From Spirosoma aureum (lineage in GTDB: Bacteria; Bacteroidota; Bacteroidia; Cytophagales; Spirosomataceae), in the NCBI RefSeq assembly GCF_011604685.1, contig NZ_CP050063.1, positions 7,233,001-7,297,000 on the forward strand: a stretch of DNA of 64,000 bases, in the 5' to 3' direction. The translations under genes were made by a program, and so were the position numbers. Below the pieces are notes generated by a model. The model was not told where the DNA came from and made no database searches. It saw nothing but the letters and a program-made list of their open reading frames with translations. Below are positions 7,018 through 17,176 of this stretch, piece after piece (the first letter of the stretch is position 1; each line of letters starts with the position of its first letter).

Positions 7018-8970
7018 TTATTTCAATACCTGTACCTCAATGATCGAGTTGTCATAGACCCGGTGTGTGGCCTTCTGAAAATCGTCGGCGTTCGCTTTAA
7101 AGATGTTTTCTACATATTTCTGGGGATTACGATCGATGAGCGGAAACCAGGTACTTTGCACCTGGATCATCATCCGATGGCCTTTTTTGAAGGTATGGAG
7201 CACATCCTGCAAACGGAATGTCACATCAGTAACTTCGCCCGACTTGAATGGTTCAGGTTTCTCGAACGAGTTACGAAACCGGCCACGCATGGCTTCTGAA
7301 CGTACCATCTGCTGGTAGTTGCCAAGCGTAATATTTTTGTTCGGCATATACGGATGGTTCGGTTCATTGGGCGGATAAACATCTATCAGTTTCACTACCC
7401 AGTCGGCATCGGTGCCGGTCGTGCTGACCTTCAGTTTGGCAGTTATTTCACCACCAAGGGTCAGGTCTTCGGTTAAAACATCCGTCTGAAAGGTCAGTAC
7501 GTCGGGCCGTCGACTGGCAAACCGCTGATCTTCCGACATGTAGTTGAAGGGTGTGAAACCCTGCGTCGTTGTGATGTCTTCGGTATACGGAACGGGCTTT
7601 ATGGGATCACTGATAAATTCCGCGAACCGGAGCGTCGAACCGTTGCCCGCATCTGTAGAACCCATAACCCGATTCGTGGCCAGCTGACCGCCCGACATCA
7701 GGTAATATTGTTTCGTTTGGGCATCGGCAGCAGGCCATTTGTCGAACGTTTTCCACTCATTGCGGCCCGTATTGAACAAGTACGCTTCAGGCAAACCGGT
7801 TTTACCATCGCCTGTCCCCTTCAGAAAATGATTGAAGAATTTGGCTTCGATATTCCGCTGATAGAACGTTGCGATGCTATCGCCAAAATAGATATTGCTG
7901 TGCAGTGTATGACCTGTTTCCCGCGACCATCGACCATGCCCAAATGGTCCCATTACCAGCGTATTGTAGGTGCCGGGATTGTTTTTCTCAACCGTCTTGT
8001 AGATGTTCAGTGGCCCGTACAAATCTTCGGCATCGAACCAGCCGCCTACGGTCATCAGGGCGTGTTTTACGTTTTTGAGGTGTGGAATAATGCTGCGTTT
8101 CTGCCAGAACTCGTCGTAGTTTGGGTGCTCAACGGTCTCCTGCCAGTAGAAATTATCCTTGTAATATTTATCCACATTTTTCAACGGGCCAAGATCGTAT
8201 TGCCATTGAAAACCATCGTTGCTGCCTGTTTGAATAAACGCATTGTTATACCAGGCTTCTGTTGTTGGTTGTGGGTGCTGAATACCAAACACCGGATAGG
8301 TGAACAGATACGCCTGAATAAACGCACCATTGTGGTGAAAATCGTCGAAGAAAAAGTCCGATACGGGGGCCTGGGGCGACGAAGCTTTCAGGGCAGGGTG
8401 AGCCGCAACAGCCCCGGCAATGGTATAGAAACCAGGGTAACTAATGCCCCATTGCCCAACGCGTCCGTTGTTATTAGCCACGTTTTTAAGCAACCAGTCT
8501 ATCGTATCATAGGTGTCTGAGCTTTCGTCAACCGCCAGCGCCGACTGACGGGCGGGCGCTTTTCCTTTCTTCTTTGCATTGGCCTCAACCGCTGGTTGCT
8601 GGTCGGTTACAGTCGGCGTCATGTTGGTCCAGGTCCCCTCCGAAGCCCAGCGTCCACGCACATCCTGGTACACAAAAATGTATTTGTCACGCATCAGGGT
8701 TCCCGATGGCCCTACCTGATTCGGGTAAGTGTCGGGTCCATAGGGCGCTACACTGTAGCACGTCCGCTGCATCATAAATGGGTATTTATTCGTTGGCGAA
8801 GCATCCTTAGGAACATAGACCGTTGTATGCAGCTTTGTTCCGTCGCGCATGGGAATTTTGTACTCAACTTTCTGGTAATTGTCGCGAACGTGATTAGCGG
8901 CAGGGGTTGTTTGCGCCCTGACCAATGAAGACAAGGCAGGGATAAGCAGGCAGTATAGCCACTTCTTCAT
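7018..8970 (-). CDS. Secreted CocE/NonD-family hydrolase (X-Pro dipeptidyl-peptidase, S15 like)
   Basis: A 650-residue exported serine hydrolase. A signal peptide spans residues 1-19 (cleavage near VRA-Q). The alpha/beta-hydrolase domain contains the oxyanion-region motif QDVRGRWASEG (102-112) and the nucleophile elbow GISYPG with Ser177. The aspartate and histidine of the triad lie later, around GGWFDAEDLYG and GPFGHGRWS. A C-terminal jelly-roll domain typical of PepX/CocE enzymes follows, ending near the DRNPQKY block. Such enzymes act on acyl, ester or X-Pro peptide bonds; the substrate is unknown. A lysine/alanine-rich insertion at 128-145 lies between strands. The gene appears monocistronic. 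Confidence 0.9.
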   Translation of the reverse strand: MKKWLYCLLIPALSSLVRAQTTPAANHVRDNYQKVEYKIPMRDGTKLHTTVYVPKDASPTNKYPFMMQRTCYSVAPYGPDTYPNQVGPSGTLMRDKYIFVYQDVRGRWASEGTWTNMTPTVTDQQPAVEANAKKKGKAPARQSALAVDESSDTYDTIDWLLKNVANNNGRVGQWGISYPGFYTIAGAVAAHPALKASSPQAPVSDFFFDDFHHNGAFIQAYLFTYPVFGIQHPQPTTEAWYNNAFIQTGSNDGFQWQYDLGPLKNVDKYYKDNFYWQETVEHPNYDEFWQKRSIIPHLKNVKHALMTVGGWFDAEDLYGPLNIYKTVEKNNPGTYNTLVMGPFGHGRWSRETGHTLHSNIYFGDSIATFYQRNIEAKFFNHFLKGTGDGKTGLPEAYLFNTGRNEWKTFDKWPAADAQTKQYYLMSGGQLATNRVMGSTDAGNGSTLRFAEFISDPIKPVPYTEDITTTQGFTPFNYMSEDQRFASRRPDVLTFQTDVLTEDLTLGGEITAKLKVSTTGTDADWVVKLIDVYPPNEPNHPYMPNKNITLGNYQQMVRSEAMRGRFRNSFEKPEPFKSGEVTDVTFRLQDVLHTFKKGHRMMIQVQSTWFPLIDRNPQKYVENIFKANADDFQKATHRVYDNSIIEVQVLK

Positions 8971-9112
8971 GGAGCTGATGGAGTTAAAAAAACGAAACTA
9001 CTGTAAAGATAATGGTCTGATCGGTATTGTTTTCCACCCAAAACGACCGTTGCAGATGGGCGTTTGGTCATAGCGAGCGTCCAACAGGCCTATCATCTTA
9101 TCATAGAAAAAG

Positions 9113-9259
9113 CTACGTTCTGACTCTACGTTTAATTTTATGAACCCGGTTTCCTATTCCAAGCAGATAGTAGAGCCAGCCTGACAAAACCACCCCAATG
9201 ACAACGACAACGACCCAGATTTTACCATCCGCCCTAAGAATTTCCGTCAACTGATTCAT
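9113..9259 (-). CDS. ccmD: CcmD-like small membrane protein
   Basis: A 48-codon gene immediately downstream of ccmC (30-base gap) on the same strand. The peptide begins MNQLTEILRADGKIWVV, has one membrane helix (about residues 14-34) and a basic tail (HKIKRRVRT). This architecture of one helix followed by a positively charged cytoplasmic tail is that of CcmD, which helps release haem-loaded CcmE from CcmC. Position next to ccmC supports the call. The protein is too short for confident homology by eye, so some doubt remains. Confidence 0.75.
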   Translation of the reverse strand: MNQLTEILRADGKIWVVVVVIGVVLSGWLYYLLGIGNRVHKIKRRVRT

Positions 9260-9289
9260 TTTCAATTTTTTAAAAGTATGGTTTTGATC

Positions 9290-9985
9290 TTAGGCGTGCG
9301 TACTGGCTGATTTCGTTGATTCTTCCTGCTCGTCTAAATCGATTTCTAACCGACGCAATCTGACCCGAAGCTGGGTAATCCAAAATCCCAATAAGGTAAA
9401 TCCCACAAAGGCGGGTCTGATTATCATTTTTATCGAATTGTCCGAATCGTATTGATTAAATCCAGGATTACCGCCGTTACCGGGGTGTAGTGAATCGGTA
9501 AATCGGGGCAGAATGAGAATAAGAGGAATAAAAATGGCAAAGGCAAAGATGTTATAAACCGACGAAATTCGGGCTCGACGCATTTCGTCATCAAATGATC
9601 GGCGTAAGACAAAATAGGCCAGATACATCAACATACCAACAGCGACTCCATTGGTTTTTGGGTCATTTGGCCACAGATCGCCCCAGGCAAAATAAGCCCA
9701 TACCGACCCGGTAATACAGCCTAAGATGCCAAAAAGAAGTGCGGTATTAGCCAGCTCTACCGCGATTAAATCATCATCAGGTTTACCTTTTCTTAGATAG
9801 CGAATCGAAAAGATGGCGGATGAAAGTAGCATGGCCATCATCGCAATCCAAAGGGGCGGATGAAAGAATGTATTGCGGATGGCCTCGTGTAGAATAGGCA
9901 ATTTAGGGACAGGATTGATCAGGCCCGCAACAAAGACATACGCCAAAATAAATACGGTTAAGGCTTTCCACCACTGTTTAAGCAT
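9290..9985 (-). CDS. ccmC: Cytochrome c biogenesis protein CcmC/CcsA family
   Basis: A 231-residue membrane protein with about six membrane helices. The start is taken at the ATG at 9985 (MLKQWWKALTVF), because the preceding in-frame residues are not membrane-like and have no family match. The tryptophan-rich haem-handling loop reads GSVWAYFAWGDLWPNDPKTNG (split here by position, about residues 92-112), matching the WxWD-type signature of the family in Bacteroidota. His residues in the periplasmic loops (for example FFHPP) are candidate haem ligands. CcmC presents haem for delivery to apocytochrome c. Only ccmC and ccmD are here; other assembly genes must be elsewhere. Confidence 0.85.
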   Translation of the reverse strand: MLKQWWKALTVFILAYVFVAGLINPVPKLPILHEAIRNTFFHPPLWIAMMAMLLSSAIFSIRYLRKGKPDDDLIAVELANTALLFGILGCITGSVWAYFAWGDLWPNDPKTNGVAVGMLMYLAYFVLRRSFDDEMRRARISSVYNIFAFAIFIPLILILPRFTDSLHPGNGGNPGFNQYDSDNSIKMIIRPAFVGFTLLGFWITQLRVRLRRLEIDLDEQEESTKSASTHA

Positions 9986-10343
9986 GCGTCGACAGGTTCT
10001 GGTAAATAAGGGTTGAAGATAGATAGCGAGTTGTGTAAAGGGTTGTTGCCAGCTCCGATGTAGAAACTGTTGATTAGCGATTATCGCGGATTCGGGTTCT
10101 GCGCAAAAAAAGCCAGCATCCAATCCCAACGAAAAAGTCTTTTTCGACTAATGTCTACCGTTGGCCCCATTGATGGCTGAATTTCAACCCATATCGATCA
10201 GGAAGCTTATGAAAAGAGCATTCGAGCAGTCACACCTGGAAGTTTATTCAACGAAGGTAGTACATGAGTTTCACCATTACCCGCAAAGCCTGATCAAAGT
10301 GAGTAGTCATCACAACAACTGTACGGCTTGAATCTCACATACT
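9986..10343. other. Intergenic region between ccmC and the susCD terminator
   Basis: About 360 bases. It should contain the leftward promoter for ccmC. No RNA gene or further coding frame with family character was seen. An in-frame extension of ccmC runs into it to about 10129 but does not look like protein. Confidence 0.4.
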
Positions 10344-10387
10344 TTAAACTAAAAATGGACTGCCATAGCAGTCCATTTTTAGTTTAA
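10344..10387 (-). terminator. Strong hairpin terminator of susCD pair 1
   Basis: Perfect 20-base inverted repeat (10344-10363 and 10368-10387) around a four-base loop CATA. It is flanked by A-rich and T-rich arms that can serve as the terminal U-tract. It sits 16 bases beyond the SusD stop codon. Confidence 0.88.
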
Positions 10388-10402
10388 GCCTTCGTCAGGA
10401 AA

Positions 10403-12085
10403 TTAAAAATTAGGGTTTTTGGTGGCTACACTACCTGTCGATGGGTTTAATACCGATTCATCGGCAGGTACATCCCAGTAATCCAGAAAGTTATAGTTGA
10501 TCGTAACGTTCTTGTTGACGACACCAGCTGTAGTCACAACCGTATTTCCATAACTTCCTCCACCATTGGCGATATCATAGATCCATCCCCATCGCCGACT
10601 ATCGTAGAATGACAGTCCCCGGCCGATAAGGGCTACCCGTCTTTCTTTTGTCAGTTCGGTAAGTGCACCTGCTAACGTCAGTTTAGTACCGGCAACCGCC
10701 GGAACGCCAGCCCCCATGTAATTCCGTACGGCATCGATCGAAGCCAGACCCGCTTCGATATTACCCAGGCGGATGTTCGCTTCAGCCAGCATTAACGCGT
10801 TTTCTTCGTAGCTACCAGCAATAAAGAGTTCATATTCGCCAACCGATTTACTGCCGTACATGTACACTCCGGGCATACCGTTACCACCATCCGTTATGCT
10901 ATACCGAGTGGTAAATGTATAGTTGTTTTTATAGGTGGTAGCCGTGTTAAAATTATTGGCCAGTCGTTTGTCTCCAGCCCCAAAGTTCTGAATAAACCGT
11001 TCACTGATTTTAAACGTTGTGGCCGTATTTACACCCGTCGTTAAGGACGTAACCGTTCCACCCGAAGCCGAAAAGAAATAATTGGAAGCCGTACTTCTTC
11101 CTGTAAAAACGTAATCGCCTTTCTGAATACCGTTTGTCACCAGTGTTAATACACTGTTCCAGTCGGCGGCCGTCATTGCCGTTGTAGAAGACTTGGCGAT
11201 TGTAGCGTTTGGGTTCCCGTTGACAAAGGGGGCCAGTTTATTCAGCAGAATATTCCGGGCCAGCATGGTATTGATATTCCGTTTCCACATCTCTACGGTA
11301 AGAACCCCGCCATTGCCCACCTGCGTAAAAGCAGGAATCAGCTGACCCAAAACAGCCTGATAATCAGTCTGACTGGTAATGCTGCCCAACGTAGTAGCGG
11401 CCATCGTAAGGTAATTATTCGACTGTTTGATCAACTCATCATGCAGCACATATTTGTTGTTCGTAGCACTGGCATCATCAATAATAAGACCCGAATAATA
11501 CATCGATCCAATCGACGCGTAGGCATATCCCTTCCACCAGTAACACCAGGCTTTAACCGTATTAGCCTTTGTCGCTGCATCGCCCGTGAACTTTACACCG
11601 TCGACCAGACTCAACACGTTATTGCAGGCATTATTCATCGCATACATGTTTAGCCACTGGTAGTAAATAGCATTATTGCCCGCACCCGTTGATGCACGGT
11701 TATTGTACGACCGGATAATGCCTATCGACGGGGACTTGTTTGTTAGTTTTGTCCCATCATCCAGAATTATGTAATCAGGCACACCAATTGTTGTAATCTG
11801 ATTGTTAGACGCATCAGCACCCAGCACATCGGCCATTAATTCGTTATACCCCCAGGGTAGTGAAAAGTGACTGTTTCCCAGCCAGTTATCCCCATTCAGA
11901 AAGCCATTGATATACACCCCGCCCTGAGCCAGCGAGATAAGACCCGTTTCGGTGTTCACATTGGCGGTTACGGTCGGCGAGTTAGGATTGCCAACATCCA
12001 ATTGTTCTTTGCAGGAAACCGTTCCAAGCAAAATTGCCGTGAAACAAATCGTATAAAGAAAGCTATGTTTTTTAATAAGTTTCAT
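10403..12085 (-). CDS. SusD/RagB-family outer-membrane lipoprotein 1
   Basis: A 560-residue surface lipoprotein that forms the lid of the TonB-dependent transporter encoded just upstream. A lipoprotein signal peptide ends at Cys25 (GTVSC). The N-terminal part after the Cys has the family hallmark LDVGNPNSPT. The helical TPR-like core and a C-terminal domain ending in YWDVPADESVLNPS are typical of SusD proteins, as is the block ALTELTKERRVALIGRGLSFYDSRRWG. It starts 19 bases after the SusC stop, so both are one operon. Substrate is unknown; no glycoside hydrolase or peptidase gene is directly attached. Confidence 0.93.
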   Translation of the reverse strand: MKLIKKHSFLYTICFTAILLGTVSCKEQLDVGNPNSPTVTANVNTETGLISLAQGGVYINGFLNGDNWLGNSHFSLPWGYNELMADVLGADASNNQITTIGVPDYIILDDGTKLTNKSPSIGIIRSYNNRASTGAGNNAIYYQWLNMYAMNNACNNVLSLVDGVKFTGDAATKANTVKAWCYWWKGYAYASIGSMYYSGLIIDDASATNNKYVLHDELIKQSNNYLTMAATTLGSITSQTDYQAVLGQLIPAFTQVGNGGVLTVEMWKRNINTMLARNILLNKLAPFVNGNPNATIAKSSTTAMTAADWNSVLTLVTNGIQKGDYVFTGRSTASNYFFSASGGTVTSLTTGVNTATTFKISERFIQNFGAGDKRLANNFNTATTYKNNYTFTTRYSITDGGNGMPGVYMYGSKSVGEYELFIAGSYEENALMLAEANIRLGNIEAGLASIDAVRNYMGAGVPAVAGTKLTLAGALTELTKERRVALIGRGLSFYDSRRWGWIYDIANGGGSYGNTVVTTAGVVNKNVTINYNFLDYWDVPADESVLNPSTGSVATKNPNF

Positions 12086-12104
12086 CTTGAAGAGAAGTTA
12101 AAAA

Positions 12105-15100
12105 TTAGAAACCTATATTCAGTCCAACCTGATACGACTTTGTATTAGGCAACGTACTGTGGTCAATACCTCTGTCAAACGATGAGTTAGACGACCCTGA
12201 ACTGATTTCAGGATCGAGCCCGGTATAGTTGGTGACCGTCAGGATATTTCGGCCAGTCAAGACCAGCTGGCACCTGTTGAGATAGGGTAATTTGACAACT
12301 TTTGCCAGGTCAAAGGCCAGTGAAACATTCCGAAGCCGTAAAAAGGAAGCATCCTCAACGAAATAGTCTTTAGTGGCATTGTTTCCGGCTCCCGACAAAC
12401 TGCCCCAAAGTGCATAGTAAGCACTGGCGTAATAAGCCGAATAAGCACCGGTTTGCCCATCAATGGTTACCGGTTTAGCAAAATCGCCACTGATACCATC
12501 CCGATACATCCATTCTTTCGTCTGGTTGTATAAGTGGCTGCCATATACCCAGTCGAACTGGAAAGACAACGTCAGAAAATCCCTGAATCCCAGGCTATTA
12601 ATGAACGACATGTTAAACTTTGGATTGGGGTTGGCCAAAGGATATTTTTCATCCGTAAACTGGATCGCTTTCGTTGTTTTATCGACAACACGTCCATCAA
12701 CCATCGCATACTTCGATGCATCGCCTTCTGCTATGTACCGGGCACCATCCATCCGCGTAAATGCCGTGCTGGTCAAGGCTTTATAGCCATAGATTTGACC
12801 TATCTGTTGCCCAGGTGTCAAGACCAGTGAGGCATCACCTGCACCCGATGTCAGGATAATATCAGCTCCCCCCGAAATTTTATCGATCCTGGATATCTGG
12901 TGACCAAAGTTGGTGGTGAAATCCCATTTCAGATTTTTGGAACTGTAGACCGGCAGGTTCAGGGAGAATTGAACCCCGTTAGACGACATATCTATGGCGT
13001 TGGTCTTTTGGCCCGTTGAGCCAAGCGAAGGCGGAACGCTAACGGTATAAATCACGTTGGCGCTCTTCCGTCTCCAGTAGGTAAACGAACCATTGATTGA
13101 GTTAAACCACGAGCTATTCTGATTGGCGCTAATCGTAAAATCGGTACCCGCTTCAAATTCTTTCGATACTTCTACCTTTAAGTTCGCATTATTGCTGGTG
13201 GTAGGTATCGTGTATACTAACGACGAGCCCAGATTTTGCTGGCTCAATACTGGATAACGATCGAAGGCTCCGGGTTGGATACCGGCTTCGCCATAGGCGG
13301 CCCTTAACTTAAAATACGAGATTGTATTGGCCACACCGCTGTTTTTCATGAACGAGAACGGTAAAATGTGCCCATCGAAGTGCGGAAAGGTAAACGGTGT
13401 AGAACCAGCCCCGAATGCCGAAGACCAGTCGGTTCGAAAACCGGCTGTCACTCCACCGTAATCGCCAAAATCGATTTTCTGATTAACCAGATACCCATAG
13501 GTTACAAAGGGTTCTACGTAATCACCGTTATGATTGGCGGCCGTATTGTAGGAAGCAACCCCCTGCGATGATGTAGACGATATGTTGAAAGGCGGTGCCA
13601 GCCCTAACCCTAAACCATAGGTATCGTATTCATTGTATTTCTTCTTTCGATAGTCGAAGGATATCTGCGTGCTGGTTTGAATTGGCAATTTGATATGAAA
13701 GTCATTTTCAAAATCAGTCCGGATATAGGCCGTTCCCAAAAAATTCTGGAATGTCGTGTTATACTGCCAGTTATCGATCTCGCCTTTATCGTCGGGGGCG
13801 AAATTACTGATCCAGGTGGGGTAATACGTGGCGTTTATATTTTGTGACTGATTGGCGTAAGTCCACCTGGCGTTTTCGGTCCGGTAATTGATTCCATATT
13901 TGGCATCCAGCTCCAAAAATTTATTGACGTTATAGTTGACGTCAAAATTTTGGATAACGTCAATTTTGTTGTCCAGACCCGTCGTATATTCCTGGGTATA
14001 GTATGGGTTACCGGCATTGACACTCAGGAAATCAGCTGTCTGATAAAGCGGAGAAGTACCATCGGCTAATTTATACCTCAGATCAAAGAATGGGGATGTA
14101 TTTAAAAAGCTATAAACCGAGCCAACATTTCCCAACGAATTGCCTTTGCCATAATCATAGCCGCCAGCGGCTCCCAATCCTGGATGAAGCGTATTTTTGG
14201 TATAGACTAACTGAGTCGTAGATCGTATCGTAAACCCTTTGAACAGCTCCGTACCCAGATTAGCCGAGAGATTGCTTCGGTCGATATAACCGTTTTTCAT
14301 GATGGAAGAAACGGTATGATTATTGGCAAACGCCAGGGAGAAATCGCTTTTTTCCGATGCGCCCGAAATATTCAGGTTGTTGTTGGTCGTTCCTCCCGTC
14401 TGAAATACCTGCTTGAAGTGGTCGTAATATTGCAGGTTAGCTCCGTAGGGTTTATCAGCAACGTTTCGGGTATCCAGAATGGCATATCGAGTTGCCCCAC
14501 CATATCTGTAGGATATACCCTCAATCGAGCCAACCTCATTATAGGCCAATGGTTTCCCTGAAGGATCGATCAGATTATTGTTTGCATCTGTCAGATAAGG
14601 ATGCAACTCTGCCTTGTGGACATTGCCACTGTTAATGAATTGGTTAGCCGAATAGCTGCTGGAAAAATTGACCGCAACCCGGCCTTTCTTGCCTTTTTTG
14701 GTAAAAACCTGAATAACCCCATTGGCACCCTGCGCTCCATAAATAGAAGCCGAAGCGGCACCCTGAACCACTTCGACCCGATCGACATTACTCAAATCGA
14801 GCGAGTTAATATCAGTTGCCGCCACCTGAACACCATCCACCATGATCAGCGGTTTAGTGCCCCCCTGAACGGAATTGATTCCTCGAAGCAATATATTAAC
14901 CGGGTCGCCGGGGTTACCACTGACCGAGGAAATTTGTGCACCCGGTATTTTACCAATCAATGCCTGATCGATAGACGCTGTGGGAGTTTGAGGCAGATTC
15001 TTCGCCGTCACACTTTCAACGGCAATGCCTAGCTTGGCCTTGCTCGTTGCAACCCCGCTACCCGTTACAACGACTTCGGTAAGAATTCGCGAATCAGACA

Positions 15101-15392
15101 CGAGACTCACGTTCAATTCAGACTGGTTCCCAATTGGAATTTCCTGGGTGGTAACACCGACGAAGCTAAATACTAATACACTCCCTTTGGCTGATGGTAC
15201 TGAGATGTCAAAAATTCCACCTGCGTCGGTACTGGTACCTTTAGTTGTTCCTTTCAAGACAACCGAAACCCCTGGGAGGGGCGAACCATCTTCAGCCGAT
15301 GTTACCTTACCGACTACTCTTCGCTCCTGAGCCCATGCCATGGTCCAGAGTGAACACACCAATAGCATGCTCACATATAGAGATTTGCTCAT
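12105..15392 (-). CDS. SusC/RagA-family TonB-dependent outer-membrane transporter 1
   Basis: A 1095-residue transporter. Signal peptide 1-21 (WAQ site), then a carboxypeptidase-regulatory-like domain at about 25-100 (VVGKVTSAEDGSPLPGVSV). The TonB-interaction/plug region starts near TEVVVTGSGV (105-114), with the plug continuing to about 240 and including VEVVQGAASASIYGAQGANG. A 22-strand barrel ends in the aromatic YQVGLNIGF, as needed for outer-membrane insertion. It imports a ligand captured by its SusD partner, using TonB energy. No anti-sigma/sigma pair sits beside it, so regulation by trans-envelope signalling is not indicated here. Confidence 0.95.
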   Translation of the reverse strand: MSKSLYVSMLLVCSLWTMAWAQERRVVGKVTSAEDGSPLPGVSVVLKGTTKGTSTDAGGIFDISVPSAKGSVLVFSFVGVTTQEIPIGNQSELNVSLVSDSRILTEVVVTGSGVATSKAKLGIAVESVTAKNLPQTPTASIDQALIGKIPGAQISSVSGNPGDPVNILLRGINSVQGGTKPLIMVDGVQVAATDINSLDLSNVDRVEVVQGAASASIYGAQGANGVIQVFTKKGKKGRVAVNFSSSYSANQFINSGNVHKAELHPYLTDANNNLIDPSGKPLAYNEVGSIEGISYRYGGATRYAILDTRNVADKPYGANLQYYDHFKQVFQTGGTTNNNLNISGASEKSDFSLAFANNHTVSSIMKNGYIDRSNLSANLGTELFKGFTIRSTTQLVYTKNTLHPGLGAAGGYDYGKGNSLGNVGSVYSFLNTSPFFDLRYKLADGTSPLYQTADFLSVNAGNPYYTQEYTTGLDNKIDVIQNFDVNYNVNKFLELDAKYGINYRTENARWTYANQSQNINATYYPTWISNFAPDDKGEIDNWQYNTTFQNFLGTAYIRTDFENDFHIKLPIQTSTQISFDYRKKKYNEYDTYGLGLGLAPPFNISSTSSQGVASYNTAANHNGDYVEPFVTYGYLVNQKIDFGDYGGVTAGFRTDWSSAFGAGSTPFTFPHFDGHILPFSFMKNSGVANTISYFKLRAAYGEAGIQPGAFDRYPVLSQQNLGSSLVYTIPTTSNNANLKVEVSKEFEAGTDFTISANQNSSWFNSINGSFTYWRRKSANVIYTVSVPPSLGSTGQKTNAIDMSSNGVQFSLNLPVYSSKNLKWDFTTNFGHQISRIDKISGGADIILTSGAGDASLVLTPGQQIGQIYGYKALTSTAFTRMDGARYIAEGDASKYAMVDGRVVDKTTKAIQFTDEKYPLANPNPKFNMSFINSLGFRDFLTLSFQFDWVYGSHLYNQTKEWMYRDGISGDFAKPVTIDGQTGAYSAYYASAYYALWGSLSGAGNNATKDYFVEDASFLRLRNVSLAFDLAKVVKLPYLNRCQLVLTGRNILTVTNYTGLDPEISSGSSNSSFDRGIDHSTLPNTKSYQVGLNIGF

Positions 15393-15430
15393 AACTGATT
15401 TTAGTTTGGTTAAGAAAGTATTCCTGTGAG

Positions 15431-15462
15431 CAAATCTATATAAGTCAAAAAATCAATACAAA
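15431..15462 (-). promoter_or_regulatory. Promoter of susCD pair 1
   Basis: On the minus strand the -7 element TAGATTTG (15431-15438) and the -33 element TTTG (15459-15462) are separated by 20 bases, an exact fit to the Bacteroidota sigma-ABfr consensus TTTG-N19/20-TAnnTTTG. The implied 5' leader is about 30 bases before the SusC start at 15392. Confidence 0.75.
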
Positions 15463-16089
15463 CTTTTTGTACAATTTTAATATTATGATCTTTAATTCTA
15501 TTTTAATGTATTAAATCAAAATATTATTTTGTTTTCAGGCATTTCAGTTTTTCTATATTTCTTACTACAATTACTTAGTTTTGCTTAACAATACATTATA
15601 CTTATAAGTATTTTTACCTAAAACACTTATCTATCCATAAATAATACAACTAGTAAGCTTATGCTTATTAAGTAGCTTTTTGCGTCAATGGCCCACGATG
15701 AAAGTCCGAAATTTTAATTTGGGTCGGGGGCATTACGAACCGATAAGGCAAAGAAAACCCGTCTAAGTCTTGGCTTAGCGGCAAATGAATCGTACATGTT
15801 GGCGGTTTTCAGGATAAGCCAGGTAATAGGTTAAAGGTCGGGCTTAGTCCATTCTGTGATTATAGTATTGTCATGGACGAATAGGCGTTGAGATGACCGT
15901 ATAGGAAAGATGGTTGCCACTATCCACAAAATAGCACAACTAGTAGTGATAGAACACGACCAAATGATGATGGAAGTCCCTGTCCCACTTGACCTAACGT
16001 TCGCATATCTGTAGTCGCGAAGCACAATTGGCCAAAGGAAGGGCAACAAATTAGTTAACTATAAAAATCGTGAGCTAAAGTGAAGATGA
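15463..16089. other. AT-rich gene-poor region
   Basis: About 630 bases. The left part, to about 15660, is strongly AT-rich; the right part has mixed composition. A 72-codon leftward frame at 15831-16049 has no family character or plausible start context. Nothing else was recognised. Confidence 0.4.
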
Positions 16090-16302
16090 TTAATAATGAG
16101 TCGATGAGATTTCTCCATGAGAGCCAATGGTAAACTCATCATCAAATTTGACGCTGACAACAGCTGCATCCCTTACGCCGGGGTGCTCCTTTAGAAATCG
16201 TTGACGAGCATTATCCTCGCTAATATTCAAATAAGCGGTCTTCCATGGCTTCGGGGTGATCGACCCGTATCCGGTAACAATTACTAAAATGTTGGCTGCC
16301 AT
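16090..16302 (-). CDS. Hypothetical small protein
   Basis: A possible 70-residue protein, start taken at the ATG at 16302 (MAANILVIVTGYG). The central block WKTAYLNISEDNARQRFLKEHPG looks like a genuine folded segment: a strand, then an amphipathic helix. The acidic strand VKFDDEF follows. I do not recognise a named family. No neighbour is close enough to suggest an operon. The gene lies in a poorly coding region, so it may be a genuine small gene or a leftover of a larger one. Confidence 0.4.
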   Translation of the reverse strand: MAANILVIVTGYGSITPKPWKTAYLNISEDNARQRFLKEHPGVRDAAVVSVKFDDEFTIGSHGEISSTHY

Positions 16303-16499
16303 GAGTGAAAATTTGGTTGAATGTATGCATTTTGAACTTGTAACCGTGAATTGTCTGAAAGCAATTCGGTTCAACTAAAATCAGATCAGGCGTTATTTGC
16401 CTGGTAATTACCGGGGTCATTCCTAAAACCAGTTACTTCATAAACAAAGCAGCTTCACAAAACTACCCCAACTTATTACTAAAAGCGTAGCTTTATTGC

Positions 16500-16703
16500 A
16501 TGCAAGACGATGACCTGGAATTAATGAACTATTTTGAGAATCGGCACTTACCAAAGCCTCCCTTTAGACTGAGTGCCAGTGAAATTATCAACGACCTACC
16601 CGGCTTTATAGCCGTTCAGTTTAGTCATCTGCGCAGCGGAATGAGTGCTGGTTCTGCCAGAGATAAATTAATAAGATTGAAAGAGCGGCTAGAGGACCAG
16701 TAA
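16500..16703 (+). CDS. Small protein, possibly DUF6965-like
   Basis: A 67-residue acidic protein beginning MQDDDLELMNYFENRHLP. It has the pattern of a short helical protein found in Bacteroidota: an N-terminal ELxxYFxxRxLP block, then FRLSASEIINDLPGF and a C-terminal helix ending DKLIRLKERLEDQ. I associate this pattern with DUF6965 from memory, with limited certainty. Function is unknown. It is free-standing, with about 200 bases of upstream sequence that could hold a promoter. Confidence 0.6.
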   Translation: MQDDDLELMNYFENRHLPKPPFRLSASEIINDLPGFIAVQFSHLRSGMSAGSARDKLIRLKERLEDQ

Positions 16704-17176
16704 CATAACCAAATCACCTATTGACTCACTTGTTCTAGCTTACAAGCAAAACAACCAGTCTCCACTGGCGGGGCTGGCTGTCGATGACCTCTCCTAATTA
16801 AGGTTATTATAAAAAGAACGAACGCCGAAAGTTTATATTCGTAACGGCTAAAATAATCTACATTTTAGGCTTACCCATTTATTAACAAACCATCAGAATG
16901 TCCCCTAAGCTCCGGTGCATGTTTATCGTATCCCTAACTCAGCGGTCAGGTTAGGATTACCTCTCTTTATTAGTTATATTTGAGAGAACCGGCTCTACAA
17001 TAGCCTACCCTTGCCTGCCTTTCGAGCCTGAAATGCCAACCGGCGCCATTACCTGTCGGATTAGTGCAGCTATATGCTGCCTAATGAGCAGTATTGCCAT
17101 TACTCTTCATTTAATTGCCGAATGAATACCTCGACGGTCAACGCGTTACGACTTTATTATACGTTCACTATAGCAA
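16704..17176. other. Intergenic region, no recognised feature
   Basis: About 470 bases of mixed composition with no open frame of family character, no strong hairpin and no RNA motif seen. Confidence 0.4.

Noticed and set aside
9986..10129. Upstream extension of ccmC
   Set aside because: The residues are not membrane-like, and the Met at 9985 gives the normal N-terminus.
15831..16049. Leftward frame of 72 codons
   Set aside because: Composition is Ser/Ile/Arg-rich with no recognisable motif, start context or neighbour support.
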